Source: Gnomoniopsis sp. IMI 355080 | Lineage: Eukaryota > Ascomycota > Sordariomycetes > Diaporthales > Gnomoniaceae | Direction: 5' to 3' | Length of the DNA stretch: 64,000 nt | Assembly: GCA_027946555.1 (NCBI GenBank) | Contig: JAPEVC010000113.1 | Coordinates: 1-64,000 of the forward strand | In this document: one piece after another, positions 33,601 through 45,077 of the stretch | How the letters are laid out: each line of letters opens with the position of its first letter | Position numbering within the stretch: the stretch's first letter is position 1 | Position numbers and translations under genes: made by a program | Notes under the pieces: model-generated | The model's input: only the letters and a program-made list of their open reading frames with translations | What the model was told of the DNA's origin: nothing | Database searches by the model: none

Positions 33601-36182
33601 AGCCCCTTCTTGGGTGTCATTCAGTTCGACTGTTGAGGAAAGGGAAATTCGCAAACAATGCAGGGCAAAGGCTCGCTCAATACTACTGTAGTACCCTACA
33701 AACCTTCACTACTATGTTAAACGAGCTCTATCCACCCATCAACCACTTGACACTTCCCAGCCGCGTGGCAGACGAATTTCCTAGACGATCGGGCTCAATT
33801 GAGTTGTTTGGCGAGTCGCCAAGGGTTGCCTACCCAGCCAATAAACCAGCTTTCTGGGATAATCCAGCAGAAGAACGGTGCTCGCCTACCGGAAGCTTCC
33901 CGCGCTGTCAGAAGTGCATATTGAATCACCCCTGGCCCATGACCGTGATGGCTTCCGGGGAGCCCATCCGCCCACCGCAGGCCCGTTCCCCACATTGGGC
34001 CATGGGTCGGATTCATCTTTTCTCGAACAAAGTTACTATTCCCAGAATAAGGAATTATGGGCCTTGGTGTTTGGTCGTTCGTCTCCATACACGGCAAGAA
34101 TGACGCGCAGTACTATGTACATTGTTGGTGCCTGATGGTGTTTATGTGGTGAGAACGTCATGACTACCCAGTCATTAAGCGCCGAGCAGCACAAACGCAA
34201 GACATGAGTGGCAGGCAAATGCCGGCAGAGCTGGTGCAAATGCAATGCACATCACCAACACGTGGTTTAGAAGTTGCATTGCAGCGTTTGAAAACAGCCG
34301 ACCACAGTACGATGCCCGGATGCATGTCGATCTTCTGACACCCAGCCACCAGAAATTTCAGCACCAGCATCCTGGCAGCTGCCTGGGTAAGGTGTCCGGC
34401 TTCTTTTCCGCGGCCGCCCTCAGATCCCTGCAAAGTTTCCATGTTGGAACGAACCGAGAGTCTCATCACATACAATGTACTGTCGCATCGAACGACGAGG
34501 ATGCGACAATTGGCAGCGGGTGTCTGTTCAGCCTTGGTGAAGTTTCCCAGCTCCTTGGCAAGACTAGGGCCATGGAACTCAGCCCATCTGCCCATCCAAG
34601 CCTAGATAAGCTAGTTAAGTAGGCACGCTGCATTATCCCCGGTCGGTTATGCACCCATTATTGTTTTACGTCACCTACCGCGCTTCGGGACTTTCCTCCC
34701 TCAAAGTGTGACACTATCATGTACAATACATCGTCGGCACCCTTCATCGACGCTTAAAGTCTCTTGTGTGCGAGGGTCTTGTGGGACAAACTCCCGCATG
34801 TCCGTGGCGCGCGCGGTCGACTCGGAACAGCTCCAGCCAAAGAACCCTCAAGTCTTCGCCCCGTGGTCCAGCTCAAACCTAAATGCCTACTATGTACCTC
34901 GCAGCACGCGACACTCTCACCCTGATACGAAGCAGTATTGGCAGGGCCTCCCCTGACGATCTGTCCCACGGGAAAAAAATCGATGGTCCAGACCAAGTCA
35001 ATCCAACGTCGGGCCGGAAACTGAGCTGGAGCTGCAGAACAATAAGGCGAGTCATTGTCTGATGCGAGTCTCAATCTCCCAAGACGAGGAGCGAAGTGAG
35101 GCCTTCTGTCATGATGCCTGGTATAGGAAAGACGTAATCCCTCCCTCCCCTGGAGCTGGCATAGGCGTACATTTGGCTTGGCCAAGTCAAATCCCCAAAG
35201 CATGACCTGCATTGCAGCGTTGAAAACGATGCCTTCTGGGAGAGTTTTCTCTTCCTCAGGTTCGAGGCGTCAAACCCTGATCTGGACCGAGAATAGCTTC
35301 GCAGGCGACAACGGTCGACTTGTGGGGAAACCAAGCTTGCAAGTCCCGAATGGTTCAGATAGGTGTCTACTTGATATGATGCAAAGTCGATAAAAAGCTG
35401 TCAGACCAATGGATCGGATCGAGGTCTCTACCGTTGCTACCGTAGGTAGGTTGGACAGTATACTTTGATACACGTGGCTATTGGCCGAAACGGGCTAGAT
35501 GCTCGCGGGCTGAAGCAACGCCTTGACGATGACCAGCCCAGGCGACATGTCAGGAATGTCCGGGAGTCTACAATGAGATTTTCTCGCTTTTGAACCAGTA
35601 CTGGGCGCTGTTTCGGTGCGGGACAAAGTTTGGTCGGTCAGCCGCTCGGCCGCTTGCCTTGGAAAATTCATGGTTTCCGGATCGTGATTGTTGTCGACAA
35701 AGGAGGATTTGCATCAAACTCAAACATGAGAGAGTCAAAGTTTTCTCCACAAGACATCATGTACTCGTATGTCTACATAGTGAACCGAAAATCCTGGAAG
35801 TTTATCGATATCGAGATGCCTTGTCTCAGAGGGGCGGTCCCAAGCAGCCCCAAGGTGAGGCTCCTACGGGGAGAGCGGGATGGGCCGTCCCAAGCCACAC
35901 CTGCGTCTGCCCCCACTACGATTTAGCGGGGAATGGAGCAGCTCAAGTGTGGCGCCTGCTTTGCTCGTCGGTGACGACTGCGAACCGTCGCTCCATAAGC
36001 TAGCTGACCGCACCTCTCAGACGACGACTTCTCCAATCACGACAACCCATCACACACACTGCCTACGAGGAGCAATCCATTGACGCAAACAAACCACTCC
36101 CACGCCTTCAGCACGATAAACCCAGGCTAAACTTACGCGAACCATCTCAACGAATCTCCCCCCCCCTCTTCCCCCTTTCACC

Positions 36183-37077
36183 ATGTCCGTCATCCGCGAA
36201 GTCACGTCCGCCTCACTCACCGACGCCTGGCGTACGATCGACATCGATGCGCTGCAGGAGGACTCGCCGGCCAACTTCGACACCAGCACACTGCATCCGC
36301 CGCTGCCTGAGGTCGGCGAGGCCGATGTTCGCGCTCTCGCGGGTCAGGTTCGGCAGCTGCTACGCGGCGGAGACAGCGAGGGCGCGCTGAGGGGCTGCTT
36401 GGAGATGCCGGTGTACAACGGGGCAGATCTCGCCAAGGTACGTAGACGAGAGGGCTTGGCAGATAAACTCTATGACGCTGTTGCGGGAAGGCCGATGGGA
36501 TGGATGATGGGAGACGAGGAAAGGGGGCACGTGCGGGATGAGGCGAGGGCCGAGGGAGGGACTTGGGGCAACAGAATGGCGTTGTGGAAGTGTGTCTGTT
36601 CTGGAACGACAAATACTGACGAGTTGTGGATACATACAGGACGCACACTTGCAGACCGTCGTCGAGGTCTTGCAGTCCATCAAGGCGAGCGAAATGACGC
36701 CCATGCTTCAGCGCATATACTCCTCCGACGGCGGAAGCGAGCTGCTAGACGTGCTCATGAAGTACCTGTGGGTTCCCCTTCCTCCTCTTTTGCCTTTTGT
36801 TTTCCGATATGGCTTAGTCGGCGGGCTGACCGACGCTCTGTTGCAATCCAGGTACAAGGGCATGGCCTCGACTTCTTCCGGATCCAGCGCACCTCGCACA
36901 CCTACCCGAGTGACCCCCCAACAGACAGGCTTCAGCCAAATGTCAGGTCGACCAGGCGCGGCAAACGAGTCGGCTGGTGCGGGCATGAGTGTGTTGCTCA
37001 GCTGGCATGAGAAGGTAGTTGATGTTGCGGGTCTCGGGTGCATAGGAAGGGTTATGACTGACTGGCGAAGGGTGTAA
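36183..37077 (+). CDS. arc15: Arp2/3 complex subunit 5 (p16-Arc)
   Basis: Three exons: 36183-36437, 36640-36767 and 36852-37077, giving 202 residues with all phases consistent. The product is the p16 subunit (ARPC5) of the seven-protein Arp2/3 complex, which nucleates branched actin filaments in the cytoplasm, for example at endocytic patches. Supporting text: WRTIDIDALQEDSPANFD near the N-terminus, AHLQTVVEVLQSIKASEM, ELLDVLMKYLYKGMA across the second intron, and the C-terminal LLSWHEKVVDVAGLGCIGRV with VMTDWRRV. Introns begin GTACGT and GTGGGT and end TACAG and TCCAG. The Ser/Thr/Pro-rich insert before the last helix is usual in filamentous fungi. The gene is convergent with the NDUFAF5-like gene. 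Confidence 0.95.
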
Positions 37078-37657
37078 GGCCAGTAGGGCTGGCTGGCATG
37101 GGGGTATTCGGACCTACATGACGAGGTAGTGGCTACTAATGTGGCATGGATGATATCGTTAAGGCCCCGGATCGGACGTAATGGAAACGCGCGCCGTTGA
37201 CGCTGTCATCTATCGAGACCAAAAGAGCACCTCATGGCGAGCGATCTGTCTGAATTATTGTGAACCAAGGCTTCCTTCCACCCAGCGCCTGCTGGTATAT
37301 GGGCCAAATGACTGTACAAGATTCCGCGAGACGTCTAGCGCGGGGATATCAGCGGCCAGAGGGCCTTATGCCCAGACCAGAGCCCATTGGCATAGAATGA
37401 TTCCCAAAGGCTCCAAGTCTCTCATACCAAGATCGAGTAAGTCTACTTCAACACCGTGATACAATTGCAATTATACGCATATTCTGTCCATAAACAGAGG
37501 ATCAAAGGTGGAACAGATGAAGCAGTATATTAAAGTAGCCCCATTCTGCAGAACAAGTCTAAGCAGACTGTCTTTGGCTAGGGATGCCTTCCGGTAGACG
37601 TGGTATATCTTAAAGAGACGCAGCCTTAACAATGTCTTCGGCTCTCAGAAAAATTGC
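37078..37657. other. Convergent intergenic region ARPC5 / NDUFAF5-like
   Basis: 0.58 kb of 3' flanking sequence for both genes. Nothing else was seen. Confidence 0.6.
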
Positions 37658-38784
37658 CTACTTTTGTTCCAGAATGTCCTTCAAATTTGTCTGTCCGCTA
37701 CCCCGAGGGAGCGGCTTCGGCATGGCCGGGGAGTCATGCCACCCAATCATGTAGATGATTCTGAACGTCGCAGGTATTGTGCCATCCTCGTTGCCGTGAA
37801 GCTCCCGGTATATCGCCTCGGTCGCAAGCAAGACGTCCCTACGGATGGGGGCCATTTCACGACCCACAATGGCATTGCTCTCGCCCATGAGCTGCAGATC
37901 CTTCATAAGCTCAAACGTGTTGGGGTAGTCGACTATGATGTCGTCCACATCGACCGTCAACATCTTGAATCCCGCCCGCTGCAGCAGGCCCCCACAATCC
38001 CTCACGTCCGCGAGAGGCGACACGCGTGGTGACAAACCCCCTCTTCGCTCCTGCTCTGCCAGCTGCAGCGACGTGCGCAGCTCAAACAGTGTATCGCCAC
38101 CTAGCATGGCGCCCATGAACGCACAATCGGGCTTTAGCACATGATTGATCTGCGCCAGCATGCCTGGCAGGTCGTTGATCCAATGCAAACTCAGACTGCT
38201 CAGCACGAGATCAAACGAGGCCGCCTCAAAGGGCAGGCTCTCTTGGTCAGCCAGCACCTGGCGTGTGATGGCAAGCTGGTCGTTGAAGGGCAGGTCGGCG
38301 TCACGGTACAGCAGAGATTGCGAAGAATCGGCGGCGACCAATTCGGAGATGCGTGTCGCGAGGGCCGGGGAGACGGGCTTCTCGGGGTCGGGGTCCGGGT
38401 TCTCGCGGACGAGGGCGCGAGCGATATTGCAAGTATTGGCACCTAGGTCGAGAACGCGGGGGAAGTGGCGCTTGATATCCTGCAATGCGATACGCGACTC
38501 AGTACAAGATCAATTGCACGGGTTGTTGAGTTGGAGGGGGGGGCGGTGGTGGTGAAAGCAAGCTATACCAGTAAGCGCTCGCACAACCGCATGGCGACCT
38601 CATCTTTGAGGTAGTCAGCTTGTCGTGAGCCTTCGACGTCAGCTGCGGCCCTCTCCTTCTGCAGCCATTTGGTTTTGCGGTTGAAGACCTCAAAGGCGGG
38701 AGTTCCTGGGGCCTGGAGGGCGTAGCTCCGGCGCGCGACCCGGGTGAAAGAGGATGGGCGCGCTCTTCGTAGGGCTGTGTTCAT
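37658..38784 (-). CDS. NDUFAF5-like mitochondrial methyltransferase (complex I assembly)
   Basis: Two exons: 38784-38569 (72 codons, ending RLL before GTATAG) and 38479-37658, giving 345 residues. The N-terminus is Arg/Ser/Ala-rich and lacks acids (ALRRARPSSFTRVARRS), fitting a mitochondrial presequence. AFEVFNRKTKWLQKERAA and DEVAMRLCERLL are family-specific. Exon 2 opens with the SAM motif I region RVLDLGANTCNIARAL, then LPFEAASFDLVLSSLSLHW and GGDTLFELRTSLQLAE. In human cells NDUFAF5 modifies an arginine of NDUFS7 during complex I assembly in the mitochondrial matrix; the same role is inferred here. The glycine loop is ANTCN rather than the common AGTG-type. The gene is divergent from AP-2 alpha. 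Confidence 0.9.
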
Positions 38785-39894
38785 GGTCGAGGTTCACATT
38801 GTCCAAGGGTAAAAGAGAGGAAGAGAGGGTTGGGCTCTAGGAACTGTCATAGAGTTGACATGGTGGGGCCGTTGAAGAAGTGAAGGTAGGTAGTCAACTG
38901 ACTAGGGAAAAGCAAGACGTCATGAACTTTGTATTGACTCTCTGAGGTAGGTGCCTTTATTGGGTACCTACCTAACCTTGTAAGTCAATTCTTCCAGGAA
39001 TAGAGAAGCTTTTGGATAGCTATTGGCGAGGAAGCCCTCCGGCCTGTCCCTTCGAATCATACCTCCAGATTACCTTTGCATGTTATACAATCCAAAGATG
39101 GCTTAATTGCAGGTTCTCTTTTTACGTGAGTGTTACCTAGGGGATGAGGGTCCTAAGATGAAGAAGACGTTGATAGGCGTTGACACAGTCCCAGATCTTG
39201 CGAGAACTTTCTTGTTTAATCACAAACCTTTTGTTGTACGAGACAACTTACTATACACAAATTACAGGGAAACTCAAAAAATAATCAAGCTCCATTACCG
39301 GGCAGCGCCTCTTCTTCGCGTGTATCTTGTAAAAGCTCTTTCAAAGGCAGGTTGTTGGAGGCCGTACGCATGCGTTCGTGACGGTCCGTGCATTGCCATC
39401 CCGGCGGGCGGTCTGTAGCTCAAGTAATCGTCTCGCCTCGCCGCCTCGAGACGGCCCGTGGGGCATCTCCACTGTACAACAGCCGTCCCTCCGTCTCATC
39501 CCCCCTTTTGCGCCCGACAACCCAACCGCATCGCGTCTACTGTCGCCGCTACGAGATTACTCAGTCGCGTCGATTCGACCCTGAGCTTCCCTTCATCACC
39601 ATCCATTAGCCCTCCTTAGTCTCGACGACTATGCCCAGCCATTCCTGAAACTCGACTCGACAACCTCGAATTACCAAATCCCGACCGGATCCCCCGAGCT
39701 GCATTCGTACCCTACACCGCGGCGATGTCTCATGGGTGATTTGGTTTTCGCATTGCACACGGATCAGCTGGACCGTTCAACCTTCGTCAATCACTGACCT
39801 GGTCGCCATTCCACTGCATTGATCGTCTTCGTCGTATCGTTTCTTGTCGCGTGATAGCTTGCGCCAACTGCCGGCCATCGACCCACTGCCCAAC
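38785..39894. other. Divergent intergenic region NDUFAF5-like / AP-2 alpha
   Basis: 1.1 kb that should hold both promoters. It contains several GGTA/TACC tracts (38884-38980). From about 39440 it becomes CCTC/CGTC-rich, as expected for the AP-2 alpha leader. No other gene was recognised. Confidence 0.6.
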
Positions 39895-42800
39895 ATGTCG
39901 TCCACCGCCGCTGGCTTTCTCGGGCGCTCGAGCTCTAATAACTCCAACATGCGCGGGCTTGTGCAGTTCATTGCCGATCTGAGAAATGCAAGAGCAAGAG
40001 AATTGGAGGAAAAGCGCATCAATAAAGAATTGGCGAACATTCGGTAAGAACATTCCTCTCAGAGGGGCCGGTCTGGCAGTGATCGAGACCCTGCTCAACA
40101 ACGTGCTAACACCCTCGTGATACAGGCAAAAGTTCAAAGGTTTGCGACACGACGACACCAATTTGCACTTCCCACATGGCAAAAAAGCTAACATGGCTTA
40201 GATGGCAACCTCAGTGGATATCACAAGAAAAAATATGTTTGCAAGGTACGCGCCAAAAGCAGTCCTTCATGAACACCCAGTCGTCGCTGACACGGTACTA
40301 CAGCTGCTGTACATATATATTCTAGGATGGAATGTCGACTTTGGCCACCTCGAGGCCGTTAACCTTATTTCGGCGAACAAGTATTCTGAAAAGCAGATCG
40401 GTTACCTTGCTATGACGCTCTTCCTACACGAGAAGCACGAACTTCTACCTCTGGTCGTCAACAGCATAAGGAAAGATCTCCTTGACGTAAACGAGCTTTT
40501 CAACTGTCTGGCGCTGCATGCAATTGCCAATGTTGGTGGACGGGAAATGGGGGAGGCGCTGAGTGGCGACGTGCACAGGCTCTTGATCTCACCGTGCGTG
40601 GCCTTTGCATGATGTTACTTGGATACCACTGACATGGACCACAGTACCTCGAAATCGTTCGTCAAAAAGAAGGCCGCCCTCACCCTCCTCCGGCTGTACA
40701 GGAAGCATCCCGATATCATTGAACCATCATGGGCCGAGCGCATCATCTCAATAATGGACGACTTGGATATGGGCGTAGCGGTTTCGGTGACCTCGCTTGT
40801 GATGGCACTGGCGCAGGACAACATGGAGCAGTACAAGGGCGCCTACGCCAAGGCTGCTGCAAGGCTGAAGAGAATCCTCATTGACGGAGACTATGCCGGA
40901 GATTATCTTTACTACAAGGTTCCATGTCCTTGGCTCCAAGTCAAGCTGCTGAGGTTGCTGCAATATTTCCCACCGTCAGGTTTGTTTCTTCCCGCCAAAG
41001 CTCAAGCTGTGAAAATTGGGGTCAGAACTGACAAACATTTGTAGAAGATAGCCATGTGCGCGAGATGATCCGGACCTCTCTTCAGAAAATTCTGGATCTG
41101 GCTCTGGAACAGAACAAGAACGTGCAACAGAACAATGCCCAGAACGCGGTGCTTTTCGAAGCTATCAACCTCATCATTCACCTCGATACGGAGCACAGTC
41201 TGATGCAACAGATCTCTCAAAGGCTCGGGAAATTCATCCAGTCTAGGGAGACGAACGTTCGTTATCTCGGCCTGGAAGCCATGACGCATCTTGCAGCTCG
41301 CGCAGACACGCTGGACCCCATCAAGCAACACCAGGATGTTATCATTGGCTCTTTGAAGGATCGAGACATCAGCGTCCGACGAAAGGGTCTTGATCTGTTA
41401 TACAGCATGTGTGATTCAACCAACGCTCAGCCGATCGTTGGAGAGCTCCTTCACTACCTCCAAAACGCCGACTTTGCAATCAGGGAAGAGATGGTTCTCA
41501 AGATTGCCATTTTGACCGAGAAGTATGCTACCGACGTGCAATGGTACGTGGACATCTCTCTACGGCTGATCGCCATGGCTGGCGACCATGTGAGCGACGA
41601 GGTCTGGCAGCGAGTCATCCAGATCGTGACGAACAATGAAGAGCTACAAGTATACGCAGCGAAGAACTCGTTGCAATACGTCAAACAGGACCACTGCCAT
41701 GAAACCCTCGTCAAGATAGGGGCGTATATCCTCGGAGAATTTGGTCACCTCATCGCCGAAGACAAAGGCTGCAGCCCGATTGAGCAGTTTATGGGGCTGC
41801 ACAGCAAGTTGCCAGCTTGTTCGTCAAGCACCCGGGCTATGATTTTGTCCTGCTTTGTCAAATACATCAATCTGTTTCCAGAGATCAAGCCGCAACTGCT
41901 TCACGTATTCGAAATCTACAGCCACACTCTTGATTCCGAGCTCCAGCAGCGAGCTTGCGAGTATATGGCCATGGCAAAAATGCCATCAGACGACCTCATA
42001 CGGACGGTCTGTGACGAGATGCCCCCTTTCCCGGAGAGGCAGTCGGCGCTCTTGTCTCGTTTACACCAAAAGCATGCGAATACTAGCGATAAGCGCACTT
42101 GGGTTGTTGGTGGAAAGTCTGCGAATAATGACGCCCAAGAGCTCAACATGGCCAAGAACTCAGGGCTCAAGAGGACGTTCAGTGTCCAAACAGCGAACGG
42201 CAACGGACATGCTAACGGCGCGAATGGGGCCAATGGTCACATGTCAGCGAGCGACTTGGCTGGCCTGAACATGGCCAATCTCGGGCCTGCTGAGCCAAAG
42301 TCGAAGCCACCAAACCTGGCCAGTGCAGCACACCTGTCTCCCGGATGGGAGAAGGGCTTCAATCGACTCATGGTCAAGTCTGATGGTATTTTGTTTGAGG
42401 ATGGACAGCTTCAGGTTGGCGTGCGGTCCGAATATCGTGGTCAAATGGCTTGTCTTATCATGTATTTCATGAATAAGACCCCTGCGATCATTAGCTCCTT
42501 CACCACGACAATAGATCTTGACGAGAGCGAGCGAGCTAAGCTGACTTGGGACATCAAGGGAATGCCCGACACAACAGTCACGCAGGGAAACCAATGTCAG
42601 CAGGTCATTATGTTTGAGTCCAAGAAGGTGTTCGACAAGGCCCCAACCATGAGGATCAGCTATCTTGCTGGCGCATTGCAGGCCCTTACCCTGAAGCTGC
42701 CTGTTTTGGCACATAAATTCATGGACCCTGCAGAGCTCACCGGCGAGGACTTTTTCAAAAGATGGAAGCAGATTGGCGGAGCCCCTCGCGAAGCACAGAA

Positions 42801-43233
42801 GGTGATTGGGTTGGCCCCCGGCAGTTCGCATAGGGAGATCACAGAGTACTTCATCCGGCAAACCGTCACTGGCTTCAGGTGGGGCATCATGGACGGTGTC
42901 GACCCCAACCGGAAGAATTTTGTTGGTGCAAGTGTCTTGCACACATCAGAGGGCGGCAAGTTTGGATGTCTGATGAGGTTGGAGCCCAATTATGCCACAC
43001 AGGTACGCAACCATTCTGATGGACTTCGCACTAGCGAGCTGGACCTAATTACTAATTGCCTCTAGTTGATCCGTCTGACGATCCGAGCGACTGACGAAAG
43101 CGTTCCTGAAGTATTGATGAAGCTGATGGCAGAGCGGCTCTCAGCCGGAGTGTCGACTCTGCCAGAAGAGCATGTGGCGCCCACGCCAAGCGAGATATCA
43201 GACGTGTTCTCTAACGTAATGGTGAGAGAGTGA
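39895..43233 (+). CDS. apl3: AP-2 adaptor complex, large subunit alpha (Apl3)
   Basis: Seven exons: 39895-40043, 40126-40139, 40202-40245, 40304-40593, 40645-40979, 41045-43002 and 43066-43233, with phases consistent throughout, giving about 985 residues. The second exon is only 14 nt and encodes the QKFK part of ELANIRQKFKDGNLSGY. The N-terminal trunk has alpha-adaptin hallmarks: GLVQFIADLRNARARE, GYHKKKYVCKLLYIYILGW, WNVDFGHLEAVNLISANKYS, and PCPWLQVKLLRLLQYFPP. A Gly/Asn/Ala-rich hinge is near residue 655. The C-terminal ear starts about residue 705 and includes ITEYFIRQTVTGFRWGIMD. AP-2 alpha links clathrin, PtdIns(4,5)P2 and cargo at the plasma membrane; its ear recruits accessory proteins. 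Length matches fungal orthologues. Confidence 0.96.
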
Positions 43234-43634
43234 GCGGCGGAAATACAGGGGCTTTCATTCATGGACACAATTGCGACATACAGTATATAATCGGTATCGG
43301 CCCTGTGGCGCGTAGATGTTTGAATGACAGGGTCGTAAGGCGAGCGCAGGGCGTTTTGGACATCATCGGAACAAAGGCTCTGTTTTATCCCACGTTTCTG
43401 ATCGTAGCCGATGCGTGAGGTCCCCCTTGGCTTAGGGAGATTGCAATTGTTGTCATTCTAGACGAGACATGTGGTGATTCTGGAGATATTGATGCTCTCA
43501 ATGCGCCTTGATGTGAGGCAGAGCCTAGGCGAAATTGGCCGCTGCGCGAGTTTGAATCATAGGCATGGTTCCCGCGAAGCCAGATGAAAAGTCTATTGGA
43601 TATCAATTGAAGATTTCTCAAATCTAACCCCCTC
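43234..43634. other. Convergent intergenic region AP-2 alpha / PLP homeostasis protein
   Basis: 0.4 kb between the two stop codons. Nothing but 3' flank was seen. Confidence 0.6.
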
Positions 43635-44515
43635 TTATACCACAACCTTCGCATCCGCCTTTGCGGGTCTGCTCCCAAAAATGGTACTACCCACGCGCAC
43701 CTCGGAGCTCCCCATCGCAATCGCCCCCTCAAAGTCCTCACTCATGCCCATACTCAGCTCCAGCTCCCTTCCACCCAGCAACTCCTTCAATTCCCCAGCC
43801 ACCAGATCCCGCTGCTCCCTCAAGACCCGAAAGTCCTCATTCTCCGTCTCGGCCGTCGTCGCCACGCTGCGCGCAATCGCACCAATCGTCATGAAGCCAA
43901 GCAACCTCAGATTCGGACACTCGGTAAGCACGAACCTGCTCAGCTCCACGACCTCCGCGCCGGGCTTGCACCCAGACTTGCTTTCCTCCCCGGAGGTGTT
44001 GACCTGCACATGCACGCCGACCTTGTCCACCCCCTGGTTCTCAGCCACAAACGCCCCGCGCGCCTTGTCGAGCAGCTGGGCCTTCTTAGTGCTGTCGATG
44101 CTGCTCACGGTGTGCAAGTTCGGGATCTTGGCAAGCGTCTTGCAGTGCGATGACTGCAGGCCGCCGATGAAGTGCCACTGGATGGAGCGCGGGAGCAGTG
44201 CGGCTTTCTGGGTGAGTTCTTGGGCATAGTTCTCGCCAAAGTGCGCGTGGGAGAGTGGCGGCTGGTGGAGTGCGAAGATGTCGTTGGCGGGCTTGAGTTT
44301 GGAGACTGCCACAAGACGGACCTAGGAGGGGAGCGTGTTTAGTTGGAGGGGAAAGGGAAGGGGGAGGTGAAGTGTGGCGGATGAGATGAGGAACTTACTG
44401 GCCGGTCCTTGGCCACTGTCGTGACGCGCTGCTGCACCTCCGTGAGCTGGGAGATAAGCGCCTTGGCTCTGGCCGGGTCGATATGAGAGACTTTCATCTC
44501 TTCCGTCTCGCTCAT
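43635..44515 (-). CDS. Pyridoxal phosphate homeostasis protein (YggS/PLPBP family)
   Basis: Two exons: 44515-44399 (39 codons, ending AKDRP before GTAAGT) and 44321-43635 (acceptor CTAG), giving 267 residues. The fold is an alanine-racemase-like TIM barrel that carries PLP. The Schiff-base lysine is K47 in RLVAVSKLKP. Other family motifs: FGENYAQELTQKA, IQWHFIGGLQSSHCKTL, VHVQVNTSGEESKSGC, and the phosphate-binding LSMGMSEDFEGAIAMGSSEVRVGS with FG. The protein has no known catalytic activity; it buffers PLP and amino acid metabolism in bacteria, yeast (YBL036C) and humans. The frame is open further upstream, but the ATG at 44515 in CAAAATGAG gives the usual family start. Confidence 0.93.
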
Positions 44516-45077
44516 TTTGGTCGACCTTTGGTTTCGTGCCTGAGTGAGAGAAAGTTGGGCCTGGGAGACGGCGATGACTACGAGATCTGGGGCGGCCACT
44601 ATCGTGTTGACACTGAAATTTGGTGGAAACGTGTTAGCAATGACCAATGCATGGAAGGGGTGGGGTGGCTCGAGTGTTGATACGTTCACTCCTTGCTCCA
44701 ACGTCACCTCATGCGCGAGGCTGAACGTCGTGGCAATTGGGAAAGTACCTAAGCAGCCACGCGACTCCTCGCCGCTTCCTTCAAATAGTCAGCAACAACA
44801 GAGATAAATGCAATTCAGCCCTTGTTTGTTACAATGCTTTATTAACTGGAGTATCACCAATTCATATTATCATGCTCAAGAGTGAATAACGAGAACGAAA
44901 CGTTCAAAACGTGCCAGCTAGGCTGCACCGGCGCTGAGTTATCGGGGCACCACTGCCTTTACTTCCACCCCCAAACGAAAGCCGACCAGTCAGAATCGAA
45001 ATGGCCACGAATCCTCCTTGACTAACCCCCTTCCTCCCCGACAAGGTTGGCTTGTCAGATCGATTGTCTAGACTTGT
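44516..45077. other. Intergenic between PLP homeostasis gene and unknown gene
   Basis: 0.56 kb holding the promoter of the PLP homeostasis gene and the 3' flank of the unknown gene. No other feature was seen. Confidence 0.55.

Larger units (their letters stand above)
25331..36182. other. Remainder of the coding desert (10.9 kb), no protein gene recognised
   Basis: Dozens of short ORFs on both strands, the longest about 170 codons. None shows family motifs or chains of exons with splice signals. It holds homopolymers (A16 at 25913-25928, T17 at 27175-27191) and a TACCTAGGTA copy at 27604-27613. The last 200 nt before 36183 are CA/CT-rich, typical of the ARPC5 leader. There is no obvious transposon, terminal repeat or extreme AT bias. 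Confidence 0.5.

Noticed and set aside
33588..34103. 171-codon ORF in the desert
   Set aside because: No recognisable motif, no splice continuity, and an equally open antisense frame; treated as chance.
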